Origin: Copromyces sp. CBS 386.78
Lineage: Eukaryota > Ascomycota > Sordariomycetes > Sordariales > Sordariaceae
Length of the DNA stretch: 64,000 nt
Direction of reading: 5' to 3'
NCBI GenBank assembly: GCA_030685235.1
Contig: MU839122.1
Coordinates: 1-64,000 of the forward strand
A program made the position numbers and the translations under genes. Positions 47,380 through 60,002 of this stretch are shown here, one piece after another; position 1 is the stretch's first letter, and every line of letters begins with the position of its first letter. The notes beneath the pieces were generated by a model. The model was not told where the DNA came from. It made no database searches and saw only the letters and a list, made by a program, of their open reading frames with translations.

Positions 47380-49068
47380 TCAAAGTCCACTCCCCTTATG
47401 TCCCCTAATCCTCCCCTCCCTAACCTTCCCAACAGTAACCCCTTCCTCGCCCGTTAACCACCCCGGCATCCTCTCCCCATCAATAATCCCCGCCTCAACC
47501 AGCTGTCTGATGCCCGCAAAGACGTGCGAGCCATGGAAGGTTAGTTTGACGGTGGGTCGCCATTGCTCTTCTCCTTCTTGCTTCCCTGCTGCTGCTGCTG
47601 CTGTTGCGCTGGTGGAGCTACTAGACCCAGACCCCCTATCACCCGGGGTTTCTCTTTCTCGGTCTCTGTCTCTGGACGAAGACGAAGAAGAAGGAGAGGG
47701 AAACTCGTCCTCAAGAACGATATCAACCCTCTCCACACCCTTCCCGTCTCCCACCAGCCCGGTATCAGCGAACCGCGCATTAGCCACCAATTTCCTCCTT
47801 TTCCTCTCTCTCTGCTCCTTTTTGGCGCCAGGCGACAGCGGCGGCTCTACCCTTTTGTTCCCCTCCTCTTTCCCTTTCCCAACTCCATGTTCCTCCTTGT
47901 CACCCTCCTCCTCCTCCTCCTCCTCAGAAAGCGGGGGCGAAGGCAAAACCGTATCCAACGGCGTCTCCCTATTCCCTCTCTTCCTCCTGTCCTTGCCCTT
48001 ATCACGCATCTCGTCAGCGTAAATGCTCCACCCCCCGCCCGCCGCTCCTTGCCTGGTATTTGCGCCGCCTCGGCGGTCAAGAAGCTCGTTGAGGTTGCGC
48101 GTTGCTAAGCTGGTTGGTTTCAAGCAAAAGCGCTGGCGCGGACGGGATAAAGCGGCGGGGATGCCGACTAGTAGGAGGTGCTGCAGAGATTTGGCTTCCC
48201 CGGCTGTGGTGTTGATCCCTGTGGCTTTCGCGGTAGAGGACCCAGGACCGGAACCGGTGGGAGGCGCGGAGCCAGAGAGGAGTTGTGGTTTGGAGATGTA
48301 GATGTAGGGAGAAGCGTCGGGGAAGGCGATGTAGACGGTGCGGGAGGTGTCGAATGTTGTTGTTGCTGCCTTGCGACGACCGGTCTTGGAGGAGCCGGAT
48401 TGTAAACCGAGACTAGTGTTATAGGGCGAGTCGAGGATGAAGATGCGCAGGATGGAAAGAGGGAGGGTGCGGTGGCGGTCAAAGTTGTAATGCGCCTTGA
48501 CGTCAGGCGGTACTTGAGCTTGGAGGTTCTTTAGGAACGTAGAAGGGTGAAACCTTGGTATGACGAGCGACTCTTTGTCGATTTCCGGTTGTTGTTGTTG
48601 TTCCTCCTCGTCGTCGTTCGTGGATAATGGCTTTAGAGGCATGATTCGATAAGCCGCCCACTTCTGCGACGTCGGGTGATCATAAAGGTACTGGATATCC
48701 GCCATGGCGAGCTGATACAGCGTCAGACCATGGCGCCAGTCCCCCTCGATAATTCTGTCAATCACCTCCCGCTTGGACCCCTTGCGCGATTGTAGACTTG
48801 TGTAAAGCTCCTGCAGCGCGTCGAGCGAGCGCGCGGGCGGGTTGAAGTCGTCGGCATATTCATCTTCGTCATCGTATTCGGAGGAGGAAGGTGGCCGGAG
48901 GTAGGGTGCTGCTAGGGCGAGATTGCGCTCGTCGAGCCAGTCGAGTGAGAGGGTGAGGAGAGAGGCGCGAGAGAGGCGGTTCAGGATCTTGAAAACGGCT
49001 GGGTTGGAGGGGTCGACGCGTAAAGAGGAGGGTAGTCGCGCGGTGGTGGGGATGGAGATGGGCGCCAT
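47380..49068 (-). CDS. CENP-N/Chl4 (Mis15) kinetochore protein
   Basis: A single 562-residue exon. The N-terminal third has the Chl4/CENP-N pattern: an FKILNRLSRASLLTLSLDWL helix, a RKGSKREVIDRIIEGDWRHG block and LTLYQLAMADIQYLYDHPTS (about residues 115-134), followed by an AAYRIMPL strand. The C-terminal end is also typical (VKLTFHGSHVFAGIRQLVEA, then GWLTGEEGV). Known members belong to the inner kinetochore CCAN/Ctf19 complex, with CENP-L/Iml3 as partner, and recognise CENP-A chromatin. Between the two ends lies a long Glu/Lys/Ser-rich spacer with a KKEQRERKRRK basic patch, probably disordered. The start at 49068 is the first Met of the conserved frame. The long plus-strand frames across this gene are composition shadows. 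Confidence 0.85.
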   Translation of the reverse strand: MAPISIPTTARLPSSLRVDPSNPAVFKILNRLSRASLLTLSLDWLDERNLALAAPYLRPPSSSEYDDEDEYADDFNPPARSLDALQELYTSLQSRKGSKREVIDRIIEGDWRHGLTLYQLAMADIQYLYDHPTSQKWAAYRIMPLKPLSTNDDEEEQQQQPEIDKESLVIPRFHPSTFLKNLQAQVPPDVKAHYNFDRHRTLPLSILRIFILDSPYNTSLGLQSGSSKTGRRKAATTTFDTSRTVYIAFPDASPYIYISKPQLLSGSAPPTGSGPGSSTAKATGINTTAGEAKSLQHLLLVGIPAALSRPRQRFCLKPTSLATRNLNELLDRRGGANTRQGAAGGGWSIYADEMRDKGKDRRKRGNRETPLDTVLPSPPLSEEEEEEEGDKEEHGVGKGKEEGNKRVEPPLSPGAKKEQRERKRRKLVANARFADTGLVGDGKGVERVDIVLEDEFPSPSSSSSSRDRDRERETPGDRGSGSSSSTSATAAAAAGKQEGEEQWRPTVKLTFHGSHVFAGIRQLVEAGIIDGERMPGWLTGEEGVTVGKVREGRIRGHKGSGL

Positions 49069-50416
49069 GTTGTTGTCGAGTTGGGGGTCATGGGATTGGT
49101 GGCCCCTCCTCCCTCCTCGCGTCGTAGTGTTGTTGTTTGTTTGGTTTGTGTGGGTGTCGCGTGTTTTGGTGGTTTGGATGACCTGAAATTGAGTGGTCCG
49201 CTGGACCTGGGTGGGTTTGCGGGACCGGGCTTGGCCGACCGGGACGGGATGTGGATGTCGGGATGGTGTTTGTCCAGACCGCGTCGCAAGTCAACAACCG
49301 AGCCGCTCGATGTTACCGTGTTGGCCCCCTTGCGCCGTGGAGCGTCGTCTCCGGATCGACGGTTAACAAAGCCGCACTATCGGATGGCCCGTGCGCTCAA
49401 CGCCCGGCATGCAGGTAGGTTCGTACATACCTCCAGATGGTGGTCTCCCACTTATCCGCCGGTGACCCGTAGTGTGTGTAGAGTCCGCTTTAGTCCACGA
49501 TCATCTTTCTTTTTGGCCTCAGTGGCCCGGTTGATGGACATTCGCTTGTGATTTGGTGTCCACGTCCGACCAACCGTCAGCTCTGCAAAGGCGCCGGAAG
49601 AGGAAGAGAGTCGGCGTGAAGCCTTTCCTATTCCTTTGTCCTCCTCCAGAGGAGCCCGCGATGCCTGCCCTGTGCCTGTTCCTAAAACAAAGCCTAAAAC
49701 AGACTCCGCCTGAAGAGGGCACTGAGAGAACTCCACAGCAATCCTCGATCCGAAGGTTCTGGCCTATGGAATGCTGCCGATCTCGGACGGTTTACCATGT
49801 ATTTCCACAGTGGAAGTCGGATCTCACCGACGTCAACAGCGGTCGTGATCTCATACAGTAGGAAGAAGGGTGAAGGTAGGACTGTCTGTCCGTTTCCATT
49901 GCTGATAAATCGTCAATGTTGATGTGCACAACATCCTAGCATCTTGGCCATTTTTGATGTTACAACGCTGAGGGAGAGTCATGATGTTTTCCTAATTGAG
50001 CCGGTACTGCCGTGAGTTGGCATTGACTTCATCCGTCAAGGAGTCCCCTTTGTTAGTTTGTTAATGTCAGCATCGTCAGGGTTCACGGCGTCCCCAACTG
50101 GATTAATAATACAGGCGTGACATGTGAATGGTCCGCCCTTCAGAGAACGCGTGAGAAATCGGAGGCTCTCACTCGCCAATGCGTCCCACTGCATCGTCCT
50201 GCAGATCTAGCGTGGCATTGTCGTTGGAACCGTCTCTTTTCAGTCTTCAAGGCCTGTCACTGTGTGCTAGGCGCACAATGGAGCGAGAAGAAGAACCCCT
50301 CCTGGCTATAACTACCGAATGATAGGCGTTCCTAGCGCTGCTTGGTGATCTTCTAGTGTTAACGTTGGTGAAAGAGACGTGGAGTTGATATCTTTGTTGG
50401 CCTCGGAGTTTGGGAT
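49069..50416. other. Intergenic, upstream of the CENP-N-like gene
   Basis: GC-normal DNA not affected by RIP. Several short open frames occur, but none has recognisable domains or convincing splice sites. An ACGCGT motif is at about 50146-50151. Confidence 0.5.
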
Positions 50417-50421
50417 CTCAT

Positions 50422-50587
50422 TATCAGACGGCAGGGAATATGCACGTGCACAGTCACGGGATTTCGGAGGAGCGGATCAGCTACGGGATTTATACCAGAT
50501 GCCAGATATCGAGCCAGGTGTAAATCAGCACAACAGAACACAATACAACCACGTTAAACCCCCTACTTTCAAACCTATATTATTACA
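50422..50587 (+). repeat. 5' LTR of the copia element
   Basis: 166 bp, begins TATCAGACGG and ends in ATTATTACA. It differs from the right copy mainly by C/T and G/A changes at its 3' end. Confidence 0.88.
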
Positions 50588-53500
50588 ATTAAAAGTCTTA
50601 TTAATTTAATCGTTTAAAGCTATCGCTAACAATTCAATAACCCGAAAAACCGAAATAATAATATCTTTATCTACAACTAAATCTAACAATAGCATTATAT
50701 TCAACGCACCTAAGAACTAGCCTATATAGGAAAATACTTTTATCTCTTAGGCCTAAAATTTCGGCCTTTAAAAATATATCAATCTAATAAACCGCATACC
50801 CTAACCTATTAACCTAGAAGAACCTAATATTATTAACTATTAAGGCGCACCCCTTAAGGGGGAGACCTCCGCCGAACATAAAATTAAAGAACGAGAACTT
50901 TCTAACGCAACGCAGATTTATAACTTCTTTTATAAACGCAATTATTATAATTATATAACCGAAAAATAGAATTAGTATATTAAAATTCAGGCCCTCTCGG
51001 ATTTAAGTATTAAAAAAACTACATTAAATCGATAAATAACTAAAACCGTTAGAAATTAATATTACGAAACTAATTTTATTTAACGTATTAAGTTATATAA
51101 ATAGTATAATAACTTTTCTAAATCTATTTCTTTTAATAATTACGAAGTTAAAAAGCTCGTTAAAATTACTTTTTTCAACCTTTTTAAACCCCCCACGAAA
51201 AGAAACTATAATTAATTCAATTAAACTTTCTAATAAAAATCGGCTATAGCCCTCTATATCGCCCGGTAAATCCCTAACATTAACGAACCCGACTTCTAAT
51301 TTCCAAAATTCTATAATACGATTAAATTTTTTCCCTACAATAATTAATCAAAAATTTACTAATTTTAATATAATAAAAAGATCAAAGAAAATCCTAACTT
51401 CTAAATCTCTTTCAAAATTATAATTAAAGACTTTTATAAAATAATAATAACGAACGTTATTTAAGGAAAAGGTTATACCCCCTTACTTAAAAATATAATA
51501 TTTATAATTACGTTAAATAATAAACCTACTAAGGAGGACATTCCTAATAATAATAAATAACCTAGCCCGGAAGTAGAAGGACGGAAAAAAGTAATAAAGA
51601 CCAATAATAAGAGATCCACTCCTAAAAAAAATATTAATAATAAAAATAAACGTACTTTTACTACTTCTTCCTCGTCCCTACCCTTATTAAAAAAACCCCA
51701 ACTACCGTACAAACTCTATAAATTTTACGGCTATAAATTAAAATAATACTATTATATAAAACTATAAATAATTTTTAATAATTAAATCGAATCCCTTACT
51801 ATCTAAAAACGAATAAAAATAAATTTAAAGAAGGATAAATATTTTAAAGAAGTTATTAATTACTTTAAATAAGCGAACGAAAATAATGAAAATTAATTTA
51901 ATTACTAAATTAATAAAAATAGTTTTTTAATACTTATTATAAATTACCGTAGTACTATATACCTACTAAGAAATTCAGTAATCTTTAATTTAAATATAAT
52001 AATTTATATTTTTAATAAAATTAATTAATTTAATAATTTAAATCCTATAAACCTTAATAACTATATATAGGCTAAGGATAAACGTATATTTATCGAAGGA
52101 TATAGCAATATTATACTAATAATCCAAAACGATAAAAGGGGTCGTAATCTATATTTTACTAATATTATTTTAATATTAAATATAGCTTATAACTTCGTCT
52201 CCTTAAGAAAATTCGAAGAGGAATAGATTTTTTAAGACTATAAAAATAGTTATTTACGTTCTAGCTTTATAGACTCCCTAATTTACAATATCTACTCTTA
52301 TTATAATTAATTTATATTAAAATATATCCCCTTACAAAATAATAATTTTAACGAATCCTTTTTTACTATACAGCATTCTAACTATTCTAAACGGAAACCT
52401 CAAAAAAAAAATCTTTTCCATTAATATTTTCAATTTAGCTACCCTAACCCTAATACTTTTACTAAATTTACTAAATAAATATATAGCGTTCGATTAAAAG
52501 GACTAAATCTAATCTACTACAATTTATATAAAAAGGGCTAAATTAAAGCGCTAAATATATAAGGAAATTTAGAATTACTTCGAAGGACCTAAATTATATT
52601 TTACTATTAACTTCTTTTTATATAAAAAAATAAAATTCAATAATATAAAATATTCGAACTTAATAGTAATTATAAATTAATAATTTAAATTTATTTAGGT
52701 ATATTATTTAAATAACCGAAAAGCGGATTCTATTATCGCCTATTTAAAATCCCTATTTACAAATCTATAGACAAAATACTAAATAATACTTCGTATCGTT
52801 AAATACAATAATGAAATAACGAATAGCAAGAAAATCACTACCTAATTTTCTAATAAAAGAACCAATATCGAACCCTCAACGCTTTATACGCAAGTTTAAA
52901 ACGGCAACGCAAAACGCTCAAGGGGTATAATTAAAACTAAAGCGGCAATAATACATTCGAATACGAATCTACCCTATAAACTATAGTTAGAAATCACTAA
53001 AATAGCTACGTATCTATACAACCTAACTCCCAAAGCTAAATATCACTAGAAATCCCCTAAAGAGAAATTTAAAACGTTTTATCAATTTAAAAATAATATT
53101 ATACTACCAACAAATCCGTCCCCAACCATCGTACACTTCAAAGTCTATAGTTATAAAGCCTTCGCCCTCTCTACAAAAGTAATAAAAGAGTAGAATAAAA
53201 TTATAAAATTTAAAGACCGTATATAAATTAAATATTTAATAAAGTACTAGTTAATTAATATTTACCGGATTTAGAACCTATATATAAATACTATTATTAT
53301 TATATAAAATATTATATTCAACGAAAACGAAATATTCTCTAATAACGTTAAAGAAATCTATAATACCTTTAATATTTCCCTTAAAGAATTAACTATACAA
53401 CTAAAAAAATTCTACTAAACAAATACTGTATAAGCAAATCTCTTCCAACTTAATACTATTAAAGAGGGAATTCTTAGCCCTATTACCTAAAACTTTCTAA

Positions 53501-55756
53501 ACGAATCGAATATATTAAAGGAAGAAAAAGAATTTAAGATACGAAATCTATAAGCAGGTCTAGAAAATCCATAAGGGTTTCTAAAAAAACCTCCATTAAT
53601 ACCGCTAATATAAAAATCGTCGGATTTCTAAGATATAATCTTAAATTTAAAAGATAAAAAAGAAAAGTATTTACTAACCTTTTTTAAAAGCCTAACTATA
53701 TTTTTAGTAACCAATTTCTTTTAATCTAATAAAGATTTATAGTTAATTATAAATTAATATTTTATATAAACCATATCCTTTATATCCGTATAGGGGAATA
53801 GACTAGTAAATATTTAAAAAAATAAAATTATAAACTAAACCTTCCTAAAAAAAATAAAAGAGAATAGGATCGAAATCAACCCCAGCTATAACCTTAAATC
53901 GAAAATAACGAAGGAATTTATATATCACTATAAAATAAAAAGTATATTAAAAACCCTCTATCGGTCTAACTTTCTACCCCTTTCTAATAACTATAAATAA
54001 TTTAATTCTTATCCTTTTAAAAGAATTTTAAAAAAACAGAAAAGGAATACTTAAATAAATATAGGAATTTTAAATTTTAGAAATAAATTAACGCCGAAGA
54101 ACTTAGAAATAACGAAATATTCAGCTTAATATAAATATATATTTATAAATTCGATTAAAACGGCTATTTCTTCAAATATAAAGTACATTTAATTATACAT
54201 AAAGATTAACAATTTAAAAATAGCGTACAAAAAACGTACGCAATAATTTTAATAATTAAATCGTTCTATATCCTAATAGTAATAGCGGCCTATTTCGACT
54301 TTAATTTAATTTAATATAATATAAAAAATATATTCGTAAACGTACTACTTAATAAATTAATATATATAAAACCTCCCCCTAATTATAAAAAGAAAAGCTA
54401 AATATTCTAACTATTACGAACGTTATATAATCTATAGAAATCTCTTCTCTTTTAACAATAAGAATTTACTAGAACCTTAATTATTATAAGTATAAATCCT
54501 CTCCCTATAAAACTTAATATCCTCATTAAAAATAACGTTTTTTTATTCTTTTATATTAATAATATTATTATTACTTACAAGTATAAAAATTAAAAGATCG
54601 CTACTACTAAAAGGGTAAAATTACTATAGAAAAGAAATATTAATTAACTAGCGGAAATCTACTAAAATAATTCCTAAATATTAAAATCATTCGAAACCGC
54701 AAAAAAAAACTAATTTAATTCTCTTAATATAAATACATCCAGAAGATCGCTAATAAAATAAAACGAATTAAAAAACTATATACAACCCTAATAATTAAAA
54801 AAGAATTACTCTCTTACTAAAATAGCATTATATTATACGAAATTATCGTATACTAAATAAAAATTAGCTCTATCCTCTATATCGCTATTATATTGCAACT
54901 AAACGTCGCCTTCCTAATCTCTAAACTTATTCAATTTAATTCCAACCTTAATTTTACTTATTATATAATAATAAATTGGGTAATTTTCTATTTTTTTACA
55001 ACTTAAAATTTCGCCCTTTAATTAAATAGCAAAGACTGCTAAAACTTGTATATTATAATTAATTCCTTATTTATAAATAATTCTTTTAATTACAAAAATT
55101 TATAGGTATTTGTAATATAATTACTAAGTAGCACTATCGATTAACGTACTAATAAATAAAATACCGTTACAATTTTATTAATAGAAGCTAAATTACTATC
55201 TTTAAATTAAAATACTAAGGAGGCAATCTACGCCCGCCGCCTATTTAACGAATTTACGCTAAGTTTCCCAAATTAGGAAAGGACCCCTATAAAGTATAAT
55301 AATAAATAAATAATCCATTTTATTATAAAGGAAGGAATATAATTCGTTATAAAACTTAAATATGTAAACGTATATAAATATTGGCTAAAATAAATATAAA
55401 AAAAGAAATTAATTAATATAATATACGTACTAACTAAAGAATAGATTGCTAATAGGCTTATAAAGAACTTCCTTCCCACAATTTATTTAATTTTACTAAA
55501 ATAATTAAAATTCGTAGAATTATAGCGGCCGCCGATTTAATTACGGGAATTTAGTAACGGAAATATTGTTATAAGGCGCCCTAAGGGTATAGAGGATTCT
55601 AATAAGGAGGATACGGGCAATAAAACGGCGAATATATTTATTAATAGTTCTTATAAATAATAGTTTAAAAACTATTATAATAAAGAATAATTAGGGATTA
55701 TATTTAAGAATAGTATTATTTTTAGCCAATTTTAGAAGGATTTTAAGGCATTTTTA

Positions 55757-55787
55757 GATAGATCTGGTGCGGTTTGTGCGCCAGATC
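55757..55787. other. Hairpin just before the copia 3' LTR
   Basis: TAGATCTGG and CCAGATCTA form a perfect 9-bp stem around a 13-base loop (GTGCGGTTTGTGC-like). AAGGGGGTG, the likely polypurine tract, follows directly. Both arms lie in the RIP-mutated element yet are intact. Confidence 0.6.
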
Positions 55788-55797
55788 TAAGGGGGTG

Positions 55798-55963
55798 TAT
55801 CAGACGGTAGGGAATATGTACGTATATAGTCACGGGATTTCGGAGGAGCGGATTAGCTACGGGATTTATACCAGATGCCAGATATCGAGCCAGGTGTAGA
55901 TCAGCACAACAGAACACAATACAGCCACGTTGAACCCCCTACTTTCAGACCCATATTATCACA
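55798..55963 (+). repeat. 3' LTR of the copia element
   Basis: 166 bp, ends ATTATCACA. It is less mutated than the left LTR towards its 3' end. Confidence 0.88.
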
Positions 55964-55968
55964 CTCAT

Positions 55969-57322
55969 TCGGTCGTGCGGCGCAACCGAACAAAGGGGAA
56001 GCACCGAGACGTTGACCGATTCACCGTCGGTGGTACTGACAGGAGTAAAATCGGGTTTGAATAGGAAAGTCTGACATGCAGGGCGCAGCCTAGACAATCC
56101 TCAAAAACGTCAACGATTCCAGTTGCTAAACCGACTTTGTGATGAAAACCTGCAAGTCACGGCGTGCTCTGCCGTGATTGGTGTCTTTGTTCTTGGTAAC
56201 ATTCGGTAAGGTACCGCGAGCGAGAGGGTTGCGGACAGCGTGGGATGGAGGCCACTGCCCATTCGGTGGTCGATGAGAGTGGTGAGAATTGGGTGCTGGT
56301 GGTTAGCGGTCACTGCCCGCTCCCACGCAAGTCCCTGTTGGGTTAGCATGCGCAAAGAGCGTGGGATGGCCTCTGACTAATAGCACATTGGAAAGACCCC
56401 GCCGGCCCCATGCCACCAACCAGTCATCATAGCCGATGGCCGCTCCTTTAGTTCGCTTCGCTTCTTCAACCTTTCCACTTTTCAAGTTCCATCCCGTCTT
56501 TCTTCAAGTCAACACCATTCATTCTCACAGCTACCTAGCATTCTTTGTTGCTGTTTTAGACAAACGGTTTTCGGTGGCATTTGTGTTTTCTTGCAATCAA
56601 ATCTCTCTCCTCCCTCCTGTCGCTCACCGTCGTTGACCACACCTTGCAAATTTCCCTCCGACGACGACGGCCCCCCTCCGGTTTCCAACTCTGACCAACC
56701 TTGGGAACCTACACCTGACCCAGCGACGGACTCTACGTCCCTACCGGCCAAGTACCACGCCGCTGACTCGCTGGAAACAACGGTCTCCGAGCATACTGCC
56801 GAATCATTCGACCGCTTGATACCCAAAATCCACTTGTCTCGACCAGGAAGCGCGGTTTAGGGCTTCGTCCAAGGCTCCATTCTTAACATCACCGGACTGG
56901 AACAACCGGACCCCATCGAGTCCCATTCCGACTCCAGTTGTCCGGCCCTCGAGAGGCTCCAGTGCCCCGCCCCCGTCGTGGTACTCCTCCAGTCATCAGC
57001 TCCAGCGCTCCCGGGCCCCCGTCGCTCCCCCTGCGTTGGCCTCTTCGCACACAGTTAAACATTCACCATCCCGGCGCCGTTCCTCTCCTCCCAAAATCTA
57101 CCTCGTTTTTTTCGACTACACACACTACGACAACCCAGGAAAGTCAATCGATTGCATAATCCCCGACACTACTCCAGCACTCGCCTGGCAAGGCGCGCCA
57201 GCGTTGTGACGTTTTACCGTCTACTACACTCTAGAAAGAGAAGGAAGAACTTGGTTATCAAGGGCGACCTCAAGAACACCACCAGACCGACAACACTCAA
57301 ACCCACACAAATCACCGTCAAA
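55969..57322. promoter_or_regulatory. cys-3 upstream region and probable long leader
   Basis: Normal-composition, pyrimidine-rich DNA with several short upstream open frames. One frame is continuous with cys-3 exon 1 from an ATG at 57152, which would add 57 residues. The basic, low-conservation look of that extension makes the ATG at 57323 the better start. No independent gene is supported. Confidence 0.45.
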
Positions 57323-59193
57323 ATGGCCGGCAGCCGCATCAACTTCACCAGCTACCTGCGCAACCTGAATGTGCAGGAGCCGCAGGCCGAGGAGTTTGTG
57401 GCTCCCAACGACGAGGAGCTCGCCCTCTTCACCAACACCAACTTCTTCGACTACGAGACGGGCCAGAACACCGACTACCAAGCGCCACCTGTCAAGCCCG
57501 ATGCTGCTGTTGTCGCTCCTACTCCCGTCGAATCGTCGGCGACGTCGCCCGATATGCCGACCGATGCCTTCATGACCGATTTCCTATCGGGCCTTGACCA
57601 GGGCTTGGAATTTGCTGCTCCCGCAGGTTAGTGTTTTTGTTCGCGACTTTGTCAAAGTCTTATGTTTGTCTCTGTCTATGTCTCTCTGTGGCTTGGTTGT
57701 GTCTTGGAAACTTGTGTTTCCTCGGTTGTCAGTTTGTTTCACCCCGTTTTGTTTCCCACCTTGAAAGACCCCTACACCTTGTGATGGAGGTACTGGTGAG
57801 CATGCATGGCGGAATGCTGCACAGACGGGGCGAGTGTCCCGGGAAGAGAAGAAGAAGAAAAAAGCGATGCAACCGCGGCGGTGGTACCCGGACGACCCCG
57901 GACGACCTCTGTCAGGAAGGAGGCAGATAAACATCATCAGGGCCATCCACCACGACTTCGAATAGCTGCAGTCAGCTGCATTCGCCAAAGAGAATCCTCC
58001 TCCTTATCGGGAATCGGGGAGAGTGTTCGTCACCCCACTCTTCTCCGGCCATGCCCACATGGCTTGGACCGTTTCTTGATTTGGAGCGAGTTAGGAGAAA
58101 CAATAGTCGATGGCGGCATCTCAGAGGTCGAGGTACCTGTCATTGATGTTTCCTTCTGGTTGTGTGTGAGTGGGAGGGCCTAATATGGGGCTGACAAATG
58201 ATAATGCTCCCCGAGAATGGTGTCATTTCTCGTGACTTTGGGGGGATTGCAACATCGACGAGGGTTGATTAACAATGGTCGATGCCAACCACCTAACCCT
58301 TCTTGGCTACCACGCAGTCTCCCCCCAGTCTCTGCCTTCCTTTCCCATGTTGACGACGTTCTGATATTGTCGTTTGGGGACCTTCCTGGCTTTCTTCTCC
58401 TCCTTTCCCTGTCTTGTATATCAGATTGTGTCATCCTGTTGTGCGAAACAAGCATTCTTTATGGAGTGGCTCCGCTGACCATGGCACAATGTCTTCAGCC
58501 GACTTTAACTTCGGCGACTTCACCACCACCTACGCCTCGCCCACCATCCCGGCCTACCCAGACACTCTAGGCCAGCTCCAGCCCATTCAGCCCAACCCGC
58601 AAGCCACCTACCCTCCGGTCTCTCAGCACCACGCTCCTCCTCATGTTCAGCACTCCCATCAGCCCGGCTATGTCCTCGCCAACCCTCCCCAACTAGGCGG
58701 CAACAAGCGCAAGGCCAGCGATGCCATGTCCGTCCCCCCCACTCCCGGCGCCCGCGTCATGAGCTTCGAGGAGGCCTCTCGCCTCGCCGCCGAGGAAGAC
58801 AAGCGCAAGCGCAACACTGCCGCCAGCGCCCGGTTCCGCATCAAGAAGAAGCAGCGCGAGCAGGCGCTCGAAAAGTCGGCCAAGGAGATGACCGAGAAGG
58901 TCACCCAGCTCGAGGGACGCATTCAGGCTCTCGAGACGGAGAACAAGTGGCTCAAGGGCCTCGTTACCGATAAGCACGGCGGCAGGGAGGACATTATCAA
59001 GCTTCTTCGCGAGCTCTCTGCCCAGGCTGCCCAGGTTACCCAGGATCGCGCTGCTGCCAAGGCTGACAGGGCCGAGGCTGAACGCGCCAGGGATGAGAGC
59101 TCCATCAACGTCGACAGCTCCATCTGCGTGTCCACCTCTTCTCCCAGGCCCGACGAATCCGTCGACTCCAGCAAGAAGAGGAGAAAGGACTAA
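57323..59193 (+). CDS. cys-3: bZIP sulfur-metabolism regulator CYS3
   Basis: Long form: exon 1 57323-57626 and exon 2 58499-59193, 332 residues; the split codon rebuilds Ala across a GTTAGT...TTCAG intron of 872 bases. A short form can start at the ATG at 58489, inside that intron and in frame with exon 2, giving 234 residues, close to the 236 reported for N. crassa CYS3. The protein is the positive regulator of sulfur-assimilation genes (arylsulfatase, sulfate permeases, CYS3 itself). The bZIP reads KRNTAASARFRIKKKQREQA, with the invariant Asn/Arg basic contacts, followed by the zipper heptads LEGRIQALETENKWL. Upstream is a Pro/His-rich segment, downstream an Ala-rich coil. The long form adds an acidic N-terminus with FLSGLDQGLEF. 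SCF-type turnover in high sulfur is known for the family. Confidence 0.92.
58110..58119. promoter_or_regulatory. Near-consensus CYS3 binding site
   Basis: ATGGCGGCAT matches the palindromic CYS3 consensus ATGRYRYCAT at nine of ten positions. It lies in the cys-3 intron, about 370 bases upstream of the short-form ATG, where an autoregulatory element would be expected. One such match by chance is quite possible. Confidence 0.35.
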
Positions 59194-60002
59194 GTCCGAG
59201 CTTCCGGTGACGATAACCATCTAGCTGTGGAGGAAAAGGGGGTTGTGGTCAGAGGGTTTTGGGATAAACGGTGGATATTCATCATCTCTACTGGGCGTTT
59301 TCGCGTTGCCGGCTTTTTTTTTTTTTTTTTACTTTGGGTTTTTGGCTTTTCCTGGTTCTGTAGTCGTTCGTGTTGGAACAAAGAGTCAGATGCAGCGTTT
59401 CGCTTCCTACTCTTTCCTCCATCACGTTCATTCTCATCAGCATTTTGCTCAGCGGTAATCCGTCATGAGCTGCACCTCATCTCAGGTGTATTGCGTGCAG
59501 CCTGCTCCTAGGTTGCAAATGGGTGGACGGATCGACGGACGGACAAACGGACGGCTGGATGGTGACACGGCATGAATGATTGATGATATATCACAATGGT
59601 GGCTACAGGACTCCGGTATAACAACTATATTCATGGCGGTTACAGGACTCCCCAAACACGAAGATCTGGAAGAGACGAGTTTTTAGTAGCTTTGAAGTGC
59701 GTGATATGATACCATGTTGATATTTGGACTGGACTTAGAATTGGACAGGAATATTCCCATAGCATACAAATACAAGAGAAATAGACAAAGTATACGAACG
59801 GAGCAAACATGAACCAGGGCAAACAACACCCAAGAGTCTTGGAACCGGGGTGTTAACTCCCCTAACCCATTGTCATTTTCTTCCATAAATAAACTTTCCC
59901 ATTCCCAACGCTTTTTGACACTGACCTTTTGCATACCTCTCTTTAAATCTACATCCCCTCTCCTCACCCACTCCCATCACTACTCGTATAACACAAGTGA
60001 AG
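59194..60002. other. cys-3 3' region and intergenic
   Basis: No supported gene. A T run of about 17 lies near 59313-59330, and a short ACGGACGG-type repeat at about 59524-59560. Confidence 0.5.

Larger units (their letters stand above)
50417..55968 (+). mobile_element. Ty1/copia LTR retrotransposon, RIP-inactivated
   Basis: Two 166-bp LTRs (50422-50587; 55798-55963) are bounded by a perfect CTCAT duplication (50417-50421; 55964-55968). The plus-strand coding order is gag (about 50900-51700), integrase, then RT and RNase H near the right end, the order that defines copia elements. RT relics read FDFNLIQYNIKNIFVNVLLN, IYIKPPPNY and a LYNL block (about 54290-54450). The RNase H relic near 55000-55260 includes ITIFKLKYQGG-like sequence. 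Stops occur in every frame. Length 5.5 kb, normal for the superfamily. It sits between the CENP-N-like gene and cys-3. Confidence 0.87.

Noticed and set aside
47171..48108. Long Ser/Pro-rich plus-strand frames
   Set aside because: Antisense to the CENP-N-like gene, whose minus-strand frame has recognisable conserved blocks at both ends.
55273..55479. 68-residue minus-strand hydrophobic frame
   Set aside because: Lies antisense to the RNase H part of the copia element; AT-rich codons give a spurious membrane-like peptide.
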